Of a stretch of 8,286 nucleotides of DNA, positions 1-7,264 are shown in pieces. Positions within the stretch are counted from its first letter, which is position 1. Each line of letters starts with the position of its first letter. A program made the translations under genes and the position numbers. The notes below the pieces were generated by a model that was not told where the DNA came from, made no database searches, and saw only the letters and a list, made by a program, of their open reading frames with translations. Source of the DNA: an uncultured Verrucomicrobiota bacterium. GTDB lineage: Bacteria > Verrucomicrobiota > Verrucomicrobiia > Limisphaerales > UBA1096. Location: the NCBI GenBank assembly GCA_913045395.1, contig CAJWPV010000049.1:1-8286 (forward strand), read 5' to 3'.

Positions 1-630
1 CAGCGGCGTTCCAGCGACACGCGATGCGATACCCACCGAGCGACAGGCATCGACTAGAATGATCGACAAGCCGGTGCAGGTCGCCCTGCCCTGCGCGATC
101 GACTCAGCCGGACTTTGGTTCGGCTGTTTTCGGCCGGTGTTGTAGTGGACGTTGATGAGGTTAAAGATCTTGCTGTTGAGCGCCTGCACCGCCTCGGTGG
201 CGGTCGATGACTTGGCCACGATGGCTCGGCATTTTTTGTAAAAGTCCGGTCGCCAACGCTCACGCGTCTCGTCGAGGCTGGCGTACGGGAGCACCTCGTT
301 AAAAAAAAGCGCCTCGGGCAATTGAGCACACCAAGGGAACTCCTTGCGCGCCTTCATCGCCAGATCAAGATTCTCAGTGAGGAATTGGCGATTGAGCGAC
401 GTGAGGTCTCTTTCGGGCATGCCCTCGACAAGAAACTCGGCAGCACGTTGGCCAAGATCGCTGTGCGTTTTTTCGGCTTTGGAAATGAACGCCTCGATCT
501 CGGCGCGATTGTCGCCGGCCTTGACCAAGACGGCTTCCAACGCCTCTCCCGCTTGGCCAAGCGCAACGGTACCAGCCAAAAAGGCGGCGGCGAAAAAAAG
601 TTTGAACCGTGTCAGAAACTGTGTCGGCAT
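1..630 (-). CDS. Exported transglutaminase-like protein, N-terminal 210 residues (runs off left edge)
   Basis: An open frame of exactly 210 codons runs from an ATG at 630 to the window edge without a stop, so the C-terminus is missing. Residues 1-27 form a signal peptide (basic start, then FFAAAFLAG, with a likely cut after LGQA), so the protein probably acts outside the cytoplasm. A helical region follows, with the stretch PEALFFNEVLPYASLDETRE at 105-124, which I recognise from PVC-bacterial transglutaminase-like proteins. The core begins near residue 150 and holds GRATCTGLS, in which Cys185 is the expected catalytic nucleophile; the family's His and Asp would lie beyond the edge. Family enzymes use a Cys-His-Asp triad for amide transfer or hydrolysis; the substrate is unknown. 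The gene starts 32 nt after the second ABC-2 permease and is probably co-transcribed with both permeases. I see no clear ribosome-binding site. The function of the combination is not known to me. Confidence 0.82.
   Translation of the reverse strand, partial: MPTQFLTRFKLFFAAAFLAGTVALGQAGEALEAVLVKAGDNRAEIEAFISKAEKTHSDLGQRAAEFLVEGMPERDLTSLNRQFLTENLDLAMKARKEFPWCAQLPEALFFNEVLPYASLDETRERWRPDFYKKCRAIVAKSSTATEAVQALNSKIFNLINVHYNTGRKQPNQSPAESIAQGRATCTGLSIILVDACRSVGIASRVAGTPL
550..563. repeat. 14-bp perfect palindrome CGCTTGGCCAAGCG, double copy of the dispersed octamer
   Basis: The sequence reads the same on both strands and has no loop. It lies inside the signal-peptide coding region of the transglutaminase-like gene, where the minus strand encodes ALGQA. 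Its core CTTGGCCAAG recurs at 3927-3936 and 6994-7003. It contains two overlapping copies of the octamer CGCTTGGC/GCCAAGCG, which is scattered through the whole window. The role is unknown. Confidence 0.6.
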
Positions 631-662
631 GAACGGGAGCTTACCCGTCTTCCTGGGCAAGA

Positions 663-2282
663 TCAACGGTTGGGAGGGTCGATGACCGGCGGCGTGGGCG
701 CGGTTGCAGGCGAAGGAATCGACCGCGCATAGCGGATGCCGTATTCACCGGAGACAACGCGGCGAAAGTTGCCCTGCAAACTGGTGAGCGGCCAGGCAAT
801 GAAGATGATGTCGGTGATTAGCCAGATGAACTGTCCCATCCAGCAGAACAACACCGACCCAATGGTCGGCAGCAGGTAAACAAACCCGAACGTTTTCCAA
901 AATGCCGCCGAATAGCTGCTACTACGCAGTGCAAACCAGCAGCCGGAGTAGTACAATGCAAAAAGATCTCCAAAGAACACCACGGCAATCAGGACGCTCA
1001 TCAGTCCCATGATCGAAACGCCAAATAGAGCGTCATCAAAAATCCAGCCCTCCATAAGCATGCTAAACAAAGCCGCCACGATGGGGAGCGATGCCAGCAG
1101 GATCACTGGCCACATCCAAAACCGCACCATCGCGGCGAAGTGGCCGCGCCGAAACTGCCTCTCATCCACCGGTGTCACGAGAATCTGCTCAAGCGCGCCG
1201 CTAGCCTTGGCCTCGTGGATGGTCGTCACCGCGTGGCGTGCCACCTCAAGCCGAATCCAAAAAGACCCCACCCAAACCAACGAGCCAATGAATATCCACA
1301 AGTCGTCAATTCCGGCGCCAGCCAAGACCACGAAACCCGGCAACACCAATCCAACTGTGATCATTAAAGAAACCAGTAACCCTCGGGAGGTCCGAAAGGA
1401 ACGCACGCGCCACACCAGCCAGCCGGCCGGGTTGGTATCGAGCATCGCTGACTGCCTCTCGGCACTTGGCTCTAAACGGTCACCGTCGACCCGCTCGGCC
1501 AAGATGGGAGTCTGTGGTCTTAGCCTGGTCTCGCGCCAGCGGTGCTGGATGATCCACGAGGCCAAGGCGAGCAAAACCCCAGAGACGGCCAAGCCTCCAC
1601 CCAGCCAAGCCCAGTATACGCTAAAACCAGCCGTTGGCGTCCCTATCACCGGGGCGGAGGCGTTGGCCATGGCGAATCCGGGGCTGACGAAATTCAGGGC
1701 GCTCGCAGCGCCACCCAACCACAGGTGAATCAACGGCAGCATCGTCACGCTGAGTAGAGAGAAAAACGTCCAGAAAACCGCCCGGCCGCTGCTCCAACTG
1801 AGCGCCGAGAAAAACATCCCCAGCGAGAGCGAAAAAATGAGGATGTTCAGCAGCGCGCCTGCCGTTCGCCAGAACTGGTCGTTCGTCACGCCACCCATCA
1901 GCAGCGGCAGCGCCAGTACCGGCAGCACCGCCAGCACGCCGTAAAACGACTTGAGCGACGCGGTGATCATCTTGCCCAGCACCACATCGTACCCGCGTAG
2001 GTCGGTCAGGAACAGCAGGCCAAGCGTGCCATCGGTTTTCTCGCGCGTGAGCGTGTCGGAGGTCGTCCACAGGCCGGCCAGCAGGCAGTAAACGAAACAG
2101 GCCCAGGCGAGGATGGCGAAGAAAACATCGCCATTCATCATGCCGCCCACCGAATACGCCATTCCGAGCCAGAGACCACCGAAGCACACCGCCACAATGG
2201 CGATGATCCAGCGCGACAACCACGAGCCGAGTTTGCGGGAGGCAATCCCGAGTTCGCGCTCGACGATGGGCAGGCTCACCAT
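663..2282 (-). CDS. ABC-2 type transporter permease, second of a tandem pair
   Basis: This 539-residue multi-spanning inner-membrane protein looks like the membrane component of an ABC-2 transporter. It opens with a short cytoplasmic segment containing PIVEREL, then has hydrophobic segments near residues 24-44 and 53-73. A cytoplasmic loop follows with DTLTREKTDGTLGLLFLTDL (76-95), the usual ABC-2 element that would contact an ATPase, then more spans to about 245. A charged linker (246-285) ends in TNPAGWLV. The second half repeats the plan: spans, then IHEAKASGALEQILVTPV (355-372), then further spans to about 500. The tail is proline-rich. It is clearly paralogous to the upstream permease. 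It starts at ATG 2282, 15 nt after that gene's stop, so the two are almost certainly one operon. No ATP-binding gene is adjacent, and the exported substrate cannot be read from the sequence. Confidence 0.85.
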   Translation of the reverse strand: MVSLPIVERELGIASRKLGSWLSRWIIAIVAVCFGGLWLGMAYSVGGMMNGDVFFAILAWACFVYCLLAGLWTTSDTLTREKTDGTLGLLFLTDLRGYDVVLGKMITASLKSFYGVLAVLPVLALPLLMGGVTNDQFWRTAGALLNILIFSLSLGMFFSALSWSSGRAVFWTFFSLLSVTMLPLIHLWLGGAASALNFVSPGFAMANASAPVIGTPTAGFSVYWAWLGGGLAVSGVLLALASWIIQHRWRETRLRPQTPILAERVDGDRLEPSAERQSAMLDTNPAGWLVWRVRSFRTSRGLLVSLMITVGLVLPGFVVLAGAGIDDLWIFIGSLVWVGSFWIRLEVARHAVTTIHEAKASGALEQILVTPVDERQFRRGHFAAMVRFWMWPVILLASLPIVAALFSMLMEGWIFDDALFGVSIMGLMSVLIAVVFFGDLFALYYSGCWFALRSSSYSAAFWKTFGFVYLLPTIGSVLFCWMGQFIWLITDIIFIAWPLTSLQGNFRRVVSGEYGIRYARSIPSPATAPTPPVIDPPNR

Positions 2283-2297
2283 GTCACAAGTTCAATG

Positions 2298-3869
2298 TCA
2301 GGCACCGGCGGCCCGGGCAGCCAATTGGCGAAAGTTGATTTTCAAATTGTTCATGGCACGCATCCCCCAAAAAAGATTGTTGCCTAGGCAAACAAAAAAC
2401 CAGAGTCCCAAAGAGAATTCTTCATTGAACCAGTCAGGTGCTCTGGGATTCAAGAGCTCACCAATGACAACGGTCAAAAAAATAACGCCCAAAAAAATGA
2501 TCCATGGCAGGAACAGGATGCGTAAAGCCACGCCACTTGCGCTGAAGGATGGTTTGCGGGAAGTCAAACTGAGCTGCATGCCAACAAAGTGCATTGCCCA
2601 GATATCGGCCATCAGTATAGTCAACCCAACGAAGTAGTAGGGCCAAGTGTCCCCATCCGAGTCTGCCATCATGAACGGCACGGTGGCCAGCACGAGGCCA
2701 AGCGGTAAGCCGAACTGCCACAAAAGTCGCCGCGCCTGGCCAAGTGAGAAATCGCTAAAGTTCAGCGGGGTTGCCAGCAGCAGTTCCAACGAACTCTGCT
2801 GTCGATCCTCCCGGAAACGGTCACACACCGCTGAGACGATCCAACATTTGAAACAGGCAAACGTGCACCATAGCGTGGTGAGGTGCACTCCGTCATCCAG
2901 CCACCATCTGCCATTTTCCAGCAATCCCCACAACCACAACATAAACCCGGCAAACAAAACCGCCCAAACCATCAAGGGCCGCCAACGCCACCGAGCCCCC
3001 AGCCAATAAGCCGGGTTATCGTTAAGTAGCTTGGTTCGGCGTGAAATCGCCTCGGCCGGGCGCTGCTTGGCGAGAGCGCTTGGCTTCGCCTCCCGGTCCT
3101 GCCAGGCACGCGGCGTCCGCCAAACCGAAAACCCGAGCGACACCACGCCAATGCCAAGTGCTGTCGTGAGCGACTGATAAAAAAAATGGGAGTTTCCAGT
3201 GAAGTTACCACTGAACGCGAGCGGGAACATCGCCCCCGAACTGAAACAGGCCAAAAACTCAGACTCTGAATTGTTGATGTGGTTATACGCATCCAACACG
3301 ATGCTAATGATCGGCAACCCAAAGTTGAGCAGGAGGATGATAAGAAACGTCATACCGATCGCCGCCCCGGTCACCTTGAACTGCGCCGAGCAGGCCATGC
3401 CCACCGAGAGCGACATGAACAGCGCCGCAAACAATACCCCGACCATCCGGCCCACCTCCGCCGGATCCACGCCACCCATCAGCAGCGGCACCATTAGCAC
3501 CGGCGCAACCGCCATCAGGCCAAACACCGCCTGCAACGAACAGGCACTCATTTTGCCCAGCACCACGTCGAGTCCGCGCAGCTTCGTCAGGAACAGCAGG
3601 CCGAGCGTGCCATTACGCTTCTCCTCGCTGAGCGTGTCAGCCGTCAACCGCACGCCGGCAAGGTTGCAGAAAAAAAAGGCAAAGCCGGCAATCACGCCGA
3701 AAATGATCTGGCTGAATTGATGCGGCGGCGCGTTATCCATCCGCATGACAATGAACATCCACACAAGAACCACAATGGCAGTGAGCGCCGTGACAAAGCG
3801 GATGAGCTGGGTTTCCCGCCTACGGGAAGCCACCAGCAACTCACGACCAACAATGGGAAAGGGATTCAC
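2298..3869 (-). CDS. ABC-2 type transporter permease, first of a tandem pair
   Basis: This is a 523-residue polytopic membrane protein. The start codon is GTG at 3869 (reading V/M-NPFPIVGREL). No good in-frame ATG lies near it and no Shine-Dalgarno is evident. Spans fall near 23-43 and 54-74. The ABC-2 cytoplasmic loop DTLSEEKRNGTLGLLFLTKL occupies 78-97, and spans continue at about 110-132, 143-162, 168-193 and 234-250. A basic linker leads to NDNPAYWL (283-290). In the second half, after spans near 300-318 and 330-348, a second copy of the loop motif appears as REDRQQSSLELLLATPL (353-369), with spans to about 500. Two motif copies suggest a fused pair of ABC-2 half-permeases. DNA-level similarity to the downstream permease (28-nt block at 3586-3613 versus 2005-2032 with one mismatch) supports tandem duplication. 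The upstream gap of 69 nt to the symporter leaves room for a promoter, but I cannot identify one. Confidence 0.85.
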   Translation of the reverse strand: MNPFPIVGRELLVASRRRETQLIRFVTALTAIVVLVWMFIVMRMDNAPPHQFSQIIFGVIAGFAFFFCNLAGVRLTADTLSEEKRNGTLGLLFLTKLRGLDVVLGKMSACSLQAVFGLMAVAPVLMVPLLMGGVDPAEVGRMVGVLFAALFMSLSVGMACSAQFKVTGAAIGMTFLIILLLNFGLPIISIVLDAYNHINNSESEFLACFSSGAMFPLAFSGNFTGNSHFFYQSLTTALGIGVVSLGFSVWRTPRAWQDREAKPSALAKQRPAEAISRRTKLLNDNPAYWLGARWRWRPLMVWAVLFAGFMLWLWGLLENGRWWLDDGVHLTTLWCTFACFKCWIVSAVCDRFREDRQQSSLELLLATPLNFSDFSLGQARRLLWQFGLPLGLVLATVPFMMADSDGDTWPYYFVGLTILMADIWAMHFVGMQLSLTSRKPSFSASGVALRILFLPWIIFLGVIFLTVVIGELLNPRAPDWFNEEFSLGLWFFVCLGNNLFWGMRAMNNLKINFRQLAARAAGA

Positions 3870-3926
3870 CTTGGGTGTTTCAAGTTATCGGTCTCAAGTT
3901 TGAAGCCAACCCGTGAACCGGCGGCA

Positions 3927-3936
3927 CTTGGCCAAG
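3927..3936. repeat. CTTGGCCAAG palindrome in the gap after the symporter gene
   Basis: This 10-bp perfect palindrome sits in the 69-nt gap between the symporter stop codon (3939-3941) and the permease start. With one internal mismatch it extends to a 16-bp inverted repeat, 3924-3939. It has no loop and is not followed by a T-run, so it does not look like a terminator. It carries the only intergenic copy of the dispersed octamer (GCCAAGCG, 3931-3938). The remainder of this gap shows nothing recognisable. Confidence 0.45.
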
Positions 3937-3938
3937 CG

Positions 3939-5540
3939 CTACTGGGTTTTTTCGAACTCGCCTTTTTTTAGCTTGTCGAGGTAGTCGTTCAAGTCGGACT
4001 TCACGCCGCCGGCAAGGAAGTAGAGGCCAAGCACATTCGGGAACGCCATACCAAGTATCATCAGGTCACCGAAGTCGAGGACGTTGGTCGAGGTGATGAT
4101 CGACCCAAGGAAAACCATCAGCAGGAACAGCCACCGATAGACCATCGACGAGCCGTCGCCAAACAGCCAGGCCCAGCAACGCTCGCCGTAATACGACCAC
4201 GATATCATCGTGCTGAAGGCAAACAACACCACCGCCATCGACAGGATATACGGGAACCAGACAATCTCCGCTCCAAACACTTTTGAAGTCAGACCGGCAC
4301 CGTTGTTGGCCTCGGCAAACGGCTTGGCCACCTCAGCCGCCGAGCCGCCCTCATAATGACCGGTGATGACGATCACCAACCCTGTCATGGTGCAAACGAT
4401 GATCGTGTCGATGAATGGCTCAAGCAGCGCCACAATGCCCTCGCGGACAGGGTACTTTGTCCTGGCCGCAGAATGGGCAATCGCCGCCGAGCCAACACCG
4501 GCCTCATTGGAAAACGCCGCCCGCTTAAAGCCTATCACCAGCACGCCGATGAAGCCGCCCCAGGCCGCTCCCGGGTTGAAGGCGCTGTCGATGATCGTCC
4601 CAAACGCAGCGGGAATTTCTGAAGTATGCATGAACAACACCGCCAGGCAGGTCAGCAGGTAAATACCGCACATGGCCGGCACAATCTTCTCGGCGGTCAG
4701 CGCAATTCGCTTGATCCCACCGATAATGACCAGGCCAGTGAGCACCGCCATGACCAGCCCAAACACCCAGCGGTGGTCAGCCAGCCAAGGAATCGTTTCC
4801 TGCACCGCATTCAGCGACTGGTTGACCTGAAACGTATTGCCACCGCCAAACGAGCCGCCAATGCAAAGGATGGCAAACAGGACAGCGAGACCCTTGCCGA
4901 ACCCACCAAACCCCTTTTCGGCCAAGCCTTTGGTAAGATAAAACATCGCCCCGCCCATGACGCGGCCGTCTGGCCTTGTCTCGCGGTACTTTTGGCCCAG
5001 CGTACACTCGGTGAACTTTGACGACATGCCGAGGAACCCGGCGATGATCATCCAGAAAATCGCACCCGGCCCACCAAGGCTGACGGCAATGGCCACGCCG
5101 GCGATGTTACCTAGGCCAACCGTCGCCGAAAGCGCAGAGGAGAGCGCTTGAAAATGACTGACCTCGCCCTCGGCGTCGGGGTTGTCGTATTTGCCACGGA
5201 CGACATCGACCGCATGCTTGAAGCCGCGAAAGTTGATGAAACCCATCCGGATAGTGAAAAAGATGGCCCCCACAACCAGCCAAGCGACCACCAGCGGAAT
5301 TTCCGTGCCTGAGGACGAAGTGTAAATGGGAAAGAAAAATGCTGAGGCGATCCAGCCCACCAGTGTTCCGGCCATGGCATCCACCTGATCGAACATGCCA
5401 CTCTCCTTTCCCTCCTCCTGAGCAAATGCCGGGGCAACGGAAAGAGTGAACGCCATGCAGGTGGCGAAGAAGCGACGAGCGATGCCTGCCGGCGTCATGC
5501 AGCTTTTTTGCGCTGAAAACACTTCAGTAGTTTGTTTCAT
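3939..5540 (-). CDS. Sodium:alanine/glycine symporter (AGCS family)
   Basis: This is a 533-residue inner-membrane carrier expected to bring alanine or glycine into the cell with sodium. Family signatures are plain: SATVGLGNIAGVAIA (138-152), the conserved substrate/ion-binding loop; GGPGAIFWMIIAGFLGMSSK (156-175); TLGQKYRE; and MGGAMFYL. Later come NEAGVGSAAIAHSAA, LLEPFIDTIIVCTMTGLVIV and WSYYGERCWAWLFG. About eleven spans are present, and the C-terminus is charged (LDKLKKGEFEKTQ). The N-terminus is unusual: residues 15-40 (MTPAGIARRF, hydrophobic core, APAFA then QEEG) look like a cleavable signal peptide before the first carrier helix. A start at Met15 (ATG 5498) would give a normal signal peptide and leave 64 nt after the upstream terminator, against about 21 nt for Met1. 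Neither start has a clear ribosome-binding site. The precise amino acid is inferred from the family only. Confidence 0.93.
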   Translation of the reverse strand: MKQTTEVFSAQKSCMTPAGIARRFFATCMAFTLSVAPAFAQEEGKESGMFDQVDAMAGTLVGWIASAFFFPIYTSSSGTEIPLVVAWLVVGAIFFTIRMGFINFRGFKHAVDVVRGKYDNPDAEGEVSHFQALSSALSATVGLGNIAGVAIAVSLGGPGAIFWMIIAGFLGMSSKFTECTLGQKYRETRPDGRVMGGAMFYLTKGLAEKGFGGFGKGLAVLFAILCIGGSFGGGNTFQVNQSLNAVQETIPWLADHRWVFGLVMAVLTGLVIIGGIKRIALTAEKIVPAMCGIYLLTCLAVLFMHTSEIPAAFGTIIDSAFNPGAAWGGFIGVLVIGFKRAAFSNEAGVGSAAIAHSAARTKYPVREGIVALLEPFIDTIIVCTMTGLVIVITGHYEGGSAAEVAKPFAEANNGAGLTSKVFGAEIVWFPYILSMAVVLFAFSTMISWSYYGERCWAWLFGDGSSMVYRWLFLLMVFLGSIITSTNVLDFGDLMILGMAFPNVLGLYFLAGGVKSDLNDYLDKLKKGEFEKTQ

Positions 5541-5561
5541 TTGGGTTGTTCGGGTTTGTCC

Positions 5562-5597
5562 AAAAAAAAAGAGCCGGGTCTCAGCCCGGCCCTTTTT
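5562..5597 (-). terminator. Intrinsic terminator after the pseudopilin gene, possibly bidirectional
   Basis: Read on the minus strand, a 6-bp GC stem (GCCGGG / CCCGGC, with a 6-nt loop at 5579-5584) is followed by TC and nine T residues (5570-5562). The other side of the stem carries five A residues (minus strand, 5597-5593), so outer A:T pairs extend the hairpin and a T-run is also present in the opposite direction. It lies 28 nt beyond the pseudopilin stop and about 21 nt before the longest symporter start. It therefore separates those two transcription units. Confidence 0.88.
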
Positions 5598-5624
5598 GCC
5601 AAAAATCTTGCTTCAAAGCGACCC

Positions 5625-6437
5625 TCACTTGAACGGGTTGAAATACTTGTCGATCAATTGCGGGCTATTCTGTATTTCCATGATCCGATCATGCCGAATG
5701 CTCTCAGCGTGGCCGTCAAAGTAGGCGGCGTTGATGCCGGTCTTGTGCATGGTGTGAATTCTCTCTCCCATTGCGTTGACTCCCTCTGCCTGGCCTGCCC
5801 GGTTTCCAAAAGCAGTCCCATGCGGGTGAAAACTGGCGTTGCGCATCGAGTGCGGATCCTCGTTGAGCAGCAGGAACTTGTCGGACGGACTCCTGACAGC
5901 CGTGTACTTGATCCCAGGATTCACGCCGCTGGTCTGACCGTTCATGAAACTGGTCATGCTGAAATTAACCCGTAGCGCCAGACCGATCGCCCCCGTGCTC
6001 GGACAGCGATAAACACCGTAAACCGTCTTGTTGCGGGTATTGGGCATCCTGTTATTGCGGATGATGTCCTGACCAGTCACATGGGTGAATATCGATCCCG
6101 CCTCGGCATGGAAGGGGATGTTTGGGTCATACCTGCTCCAGTCCTTGTTCCGTTGCAGCACCGCATCGCCCGGGCCGCCCCAGACCCAGTCCTCATGCCA
6201 GTTTCGGTCGGTCGAACCAGCGAAGGGTAAAAACCCACCGTAATCATCCTTGTACATGTAGATGCCAAGGCCGACCTGCCGCATATTGCTAAGGCACTTA
6301 ATCGCGCGTCCACTTTCCTTGGCACTGGCCAGGGCCGGCATCAATAACGCAGCCAAAATCGCGATAATGGCGATGACCACCAATAATTCAATCAGAGTGA
6401 ACCCTTGTTTTTTTTGCGAGTACATTAACGTTTTCAT
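5625..6437 (-). CDS. Type II secretion/type IV pilus-like pseudopilin with 'DGH' C-terminal motif
   Basis: This is a 270-residue protein with a classic class III (prepilin) signal: a short basic leader [12 protein letters not shown], a cleavage/methylation site between Gly12 and Phe13, Glu17 at position +5 of the mature protein, and the hydrophobic helix [20 protein letters not shown]. The helix is followed by [20 protein letters not shown], common in PVC-phylum pseudopilins. The C-terminal region has YRCPS (Cys145) and [17 protein letters not shown] (231-247), typical of the large DUF1559-like or related families found in many copies in Planctomycetes and Verrucomicrobiota. Such proteins are processed by prepilin peptidase and sit in the inner membrane; individual roles are mostly unknown. 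I chose ATG 6437 over 6527 because the longer start would put 30 residues before the leader and overlap the ThiF-like gene. Eight consecutive A residues (minus strand, about 6408-6415) encode Lys-Lys just before the cleavage site. The gene appears monocistronic, closed by the terminator downstream. Confidence 0.92.
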   Translation of the reverse strand: MKTLMYSQKKQGFTLIELLVVIAIIAILAALLMPALASAKESGRAIKCLSNMRQVGLGIYMYKDDYGGFLPFAGSTDRNWHEDWVWGGPGDAVLQRNKDWSRYDPNIPFHAEAGSIFTHVTGQDIIRNNRMPNTRNKTVYGVYRCPSTGAIGLALRVNFSMTSFMNGQTSGVNPGIKYTAVRSPSDKFLLLNEDPHSMRNASFHPHGTAFGNRAGQAEGVNAMGERIHTMHKTGINAAYFDGHAESIRHDRIMEIQNSPQLIDKYFNPFK

Positions 6438-6505
6438 TCTTTCGCGAGGGAAAACTAGCTCTAGCTCCGACAAATTGCCAATGTTTTTTGGCTGAAAAAT
6501 TGGCC

Positions 6506-7264
6506 CTATTTGCCACAAACCGGACAATCCGACCTCTGTCGTAACCGCACCGAGTTGAAAGTCATTGCCCGCAAATCACAGGTGACGAGTCGATTAAAGA
6601 GAGGTTCGCCCAACCCGGTGATGATCTTGATTGCCTCCATCGCACCGAGACAGCCGACCGCACCCGACACTGCGCCGATCACCGGGAAGCGCCGCTTCCA
6701 GTCGTCCGGCTCCTCCGGATACAGGCACCGAAGACAGCCGGTTTTGCCCGGTGCAAAGCTGGTAATGTGCGCCTCCGTCTCGTACATCGCACACTCGACC
6801 ATCGGCTTGGCCAGGCGCACACAAGCCGCATTCATCGCGAAGCGCTCCTCGAACAACGGCGCGCAATCCACCACCACGTCCGCCCGCCCGACGAGTTTGG
6901 CGGCGTTGGCCTCGGTGACGTTCGCCGGCACGGCAACGATCTCAAGCCTTGGGTTCAGCGCCTTCAGCGACTCGACGGCCGTGTCGATTCGGGCTTGGCC
7001 AAGCGCGTCGTGCCGCATAAGCAACTGCCGGTTCAAATCGCTTGGCTTGAGCTTTCCCGCATGGGCCAACACCAACCGGCCCACCCCGACCGCCGCCAAT
7101 TCGTACGCCACCAGGCCGCCCAGGCCACCAATGCGGCTCACCATCACCGTGGCCGCCTTGAGCCGCCGCTGCCCCTCCTCGCCGAAGCCGGCGACTGTCG
7201 TCTGCCACGAGTAAACCTCACGCTCAACATCGGTCAGTTCCGGTAGATCGCTTGGCTTACTCAT
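6506..7264 (-). CDS. ThiF/MoeB/HesA-family E1-like protein with altered ATP site
   Basis: This is a 252-residue Rossmann-fold protein matching E. coli MoeB (249 residues) in length and layout. Family members adenylate the C-terminal Gly of ubiquitin-like sulfur carriers (MoaD, ThiS). Retained here are GGLGG (46-50), DLNRQ (76-80, Arg79 equal to MoeB Arg73), VVDC (131-134), [14 protein letters not shown] (204-217), and two zinc pairs at Cys177/Cys180 and Cys247/Cys250. Aligning by eye at a constant offset of six, MoeB Arg14, Gly38, Asp62, Lys86 and Asp130 correspond to Trp20, Arg44, His68, Arg92 and Pro136. Adenylation chemistry is therefore doubtful, or done differently. The start at ATG 7264 overlaps the ATPase stop as ATGAGTAA, suggesting translational coupling; an alternative ATG at 7282 adds six residues. 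Context with an oxyanion transporter suggests a role in molybdenum or tungsten cofactor metabolism. Family assignment is firm; function is inference. Confidence 0.88.
   Translation of the reverse strand: MSKPSDLPELTDVEREVYSWQTTVAGFGEEGQRRLKAATVMVSRIGGLGGLVAYELAAVGVGRLVLAHAGKLKPSDLNRQLLMRHDALGQARIDTAVESLKALNPRLEIVAVPANVTEANAAKLVGRADVVVDCAPLFEERFAMNAACVRLAKPMVECAMYETEAHITSFAPGKTGCLRCLYPEEPDDWKRRFPVIGAVSGAVGCLGAMEAIKIITGLGEPLFNRLVTCDLRAMTFNSVRLRQRSDCPVCGK
6993..7004. repeat. 12-bp palindrome GCTTGGCCAAGC overlapping a copy of the dispersed octamer
   Basis: A perfect 12-bp inverted repeat without a loop lies inside the ThiF-like gene, where the minus strand encodes ALGQA, the same five residues as at the 550-563 copy. 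Further octamer copies follow at 7039-7046, 7249-7256 and 7306-7313, the densest cluster in the window. The role is unknown. Confidence 0.45.

Noticed and set aside
1009..1728. Plus-strand open frame of 239 codons opposite the second permease, and similar long plus-strand frames at 2113-2637, 3199-3720 and 6510-7214.
   Set aside because: They are antisense shadows of well-supported minus-strand genes, with low-complexity Ser/Thr/Pro/Arg-rich translations and no recognisable domain.
3870..3926. Possible promoter in the gap before the first permease.
   Set aside because: A repeated AACTTGA (minus strand) is visible, but I could not find a convincing -35/-10 pair.
6438..6505. Possible terminator or promoter between the ThiF-like gene and the pseudopilin, with inverted pair GCCAAT/ATTGGC and a TTGGCA -35-like element.
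   Set aside because: The stem is AT-containing, the loop is 16 nt with no T-run after it, and no acceptable -10 hexamer lies at the right spacing. A direct repeat AGCTAG occurs here but is too short to interpret.
6438..6527. Longer pseudopilin start at 6527 (30 additional residues).
   Set aside because: It would overlap the ThiF-like gene and place a non-basic 42-residue leader before the prepilin cleavage site. The start at 6437 gives a normal 12-residue leader.
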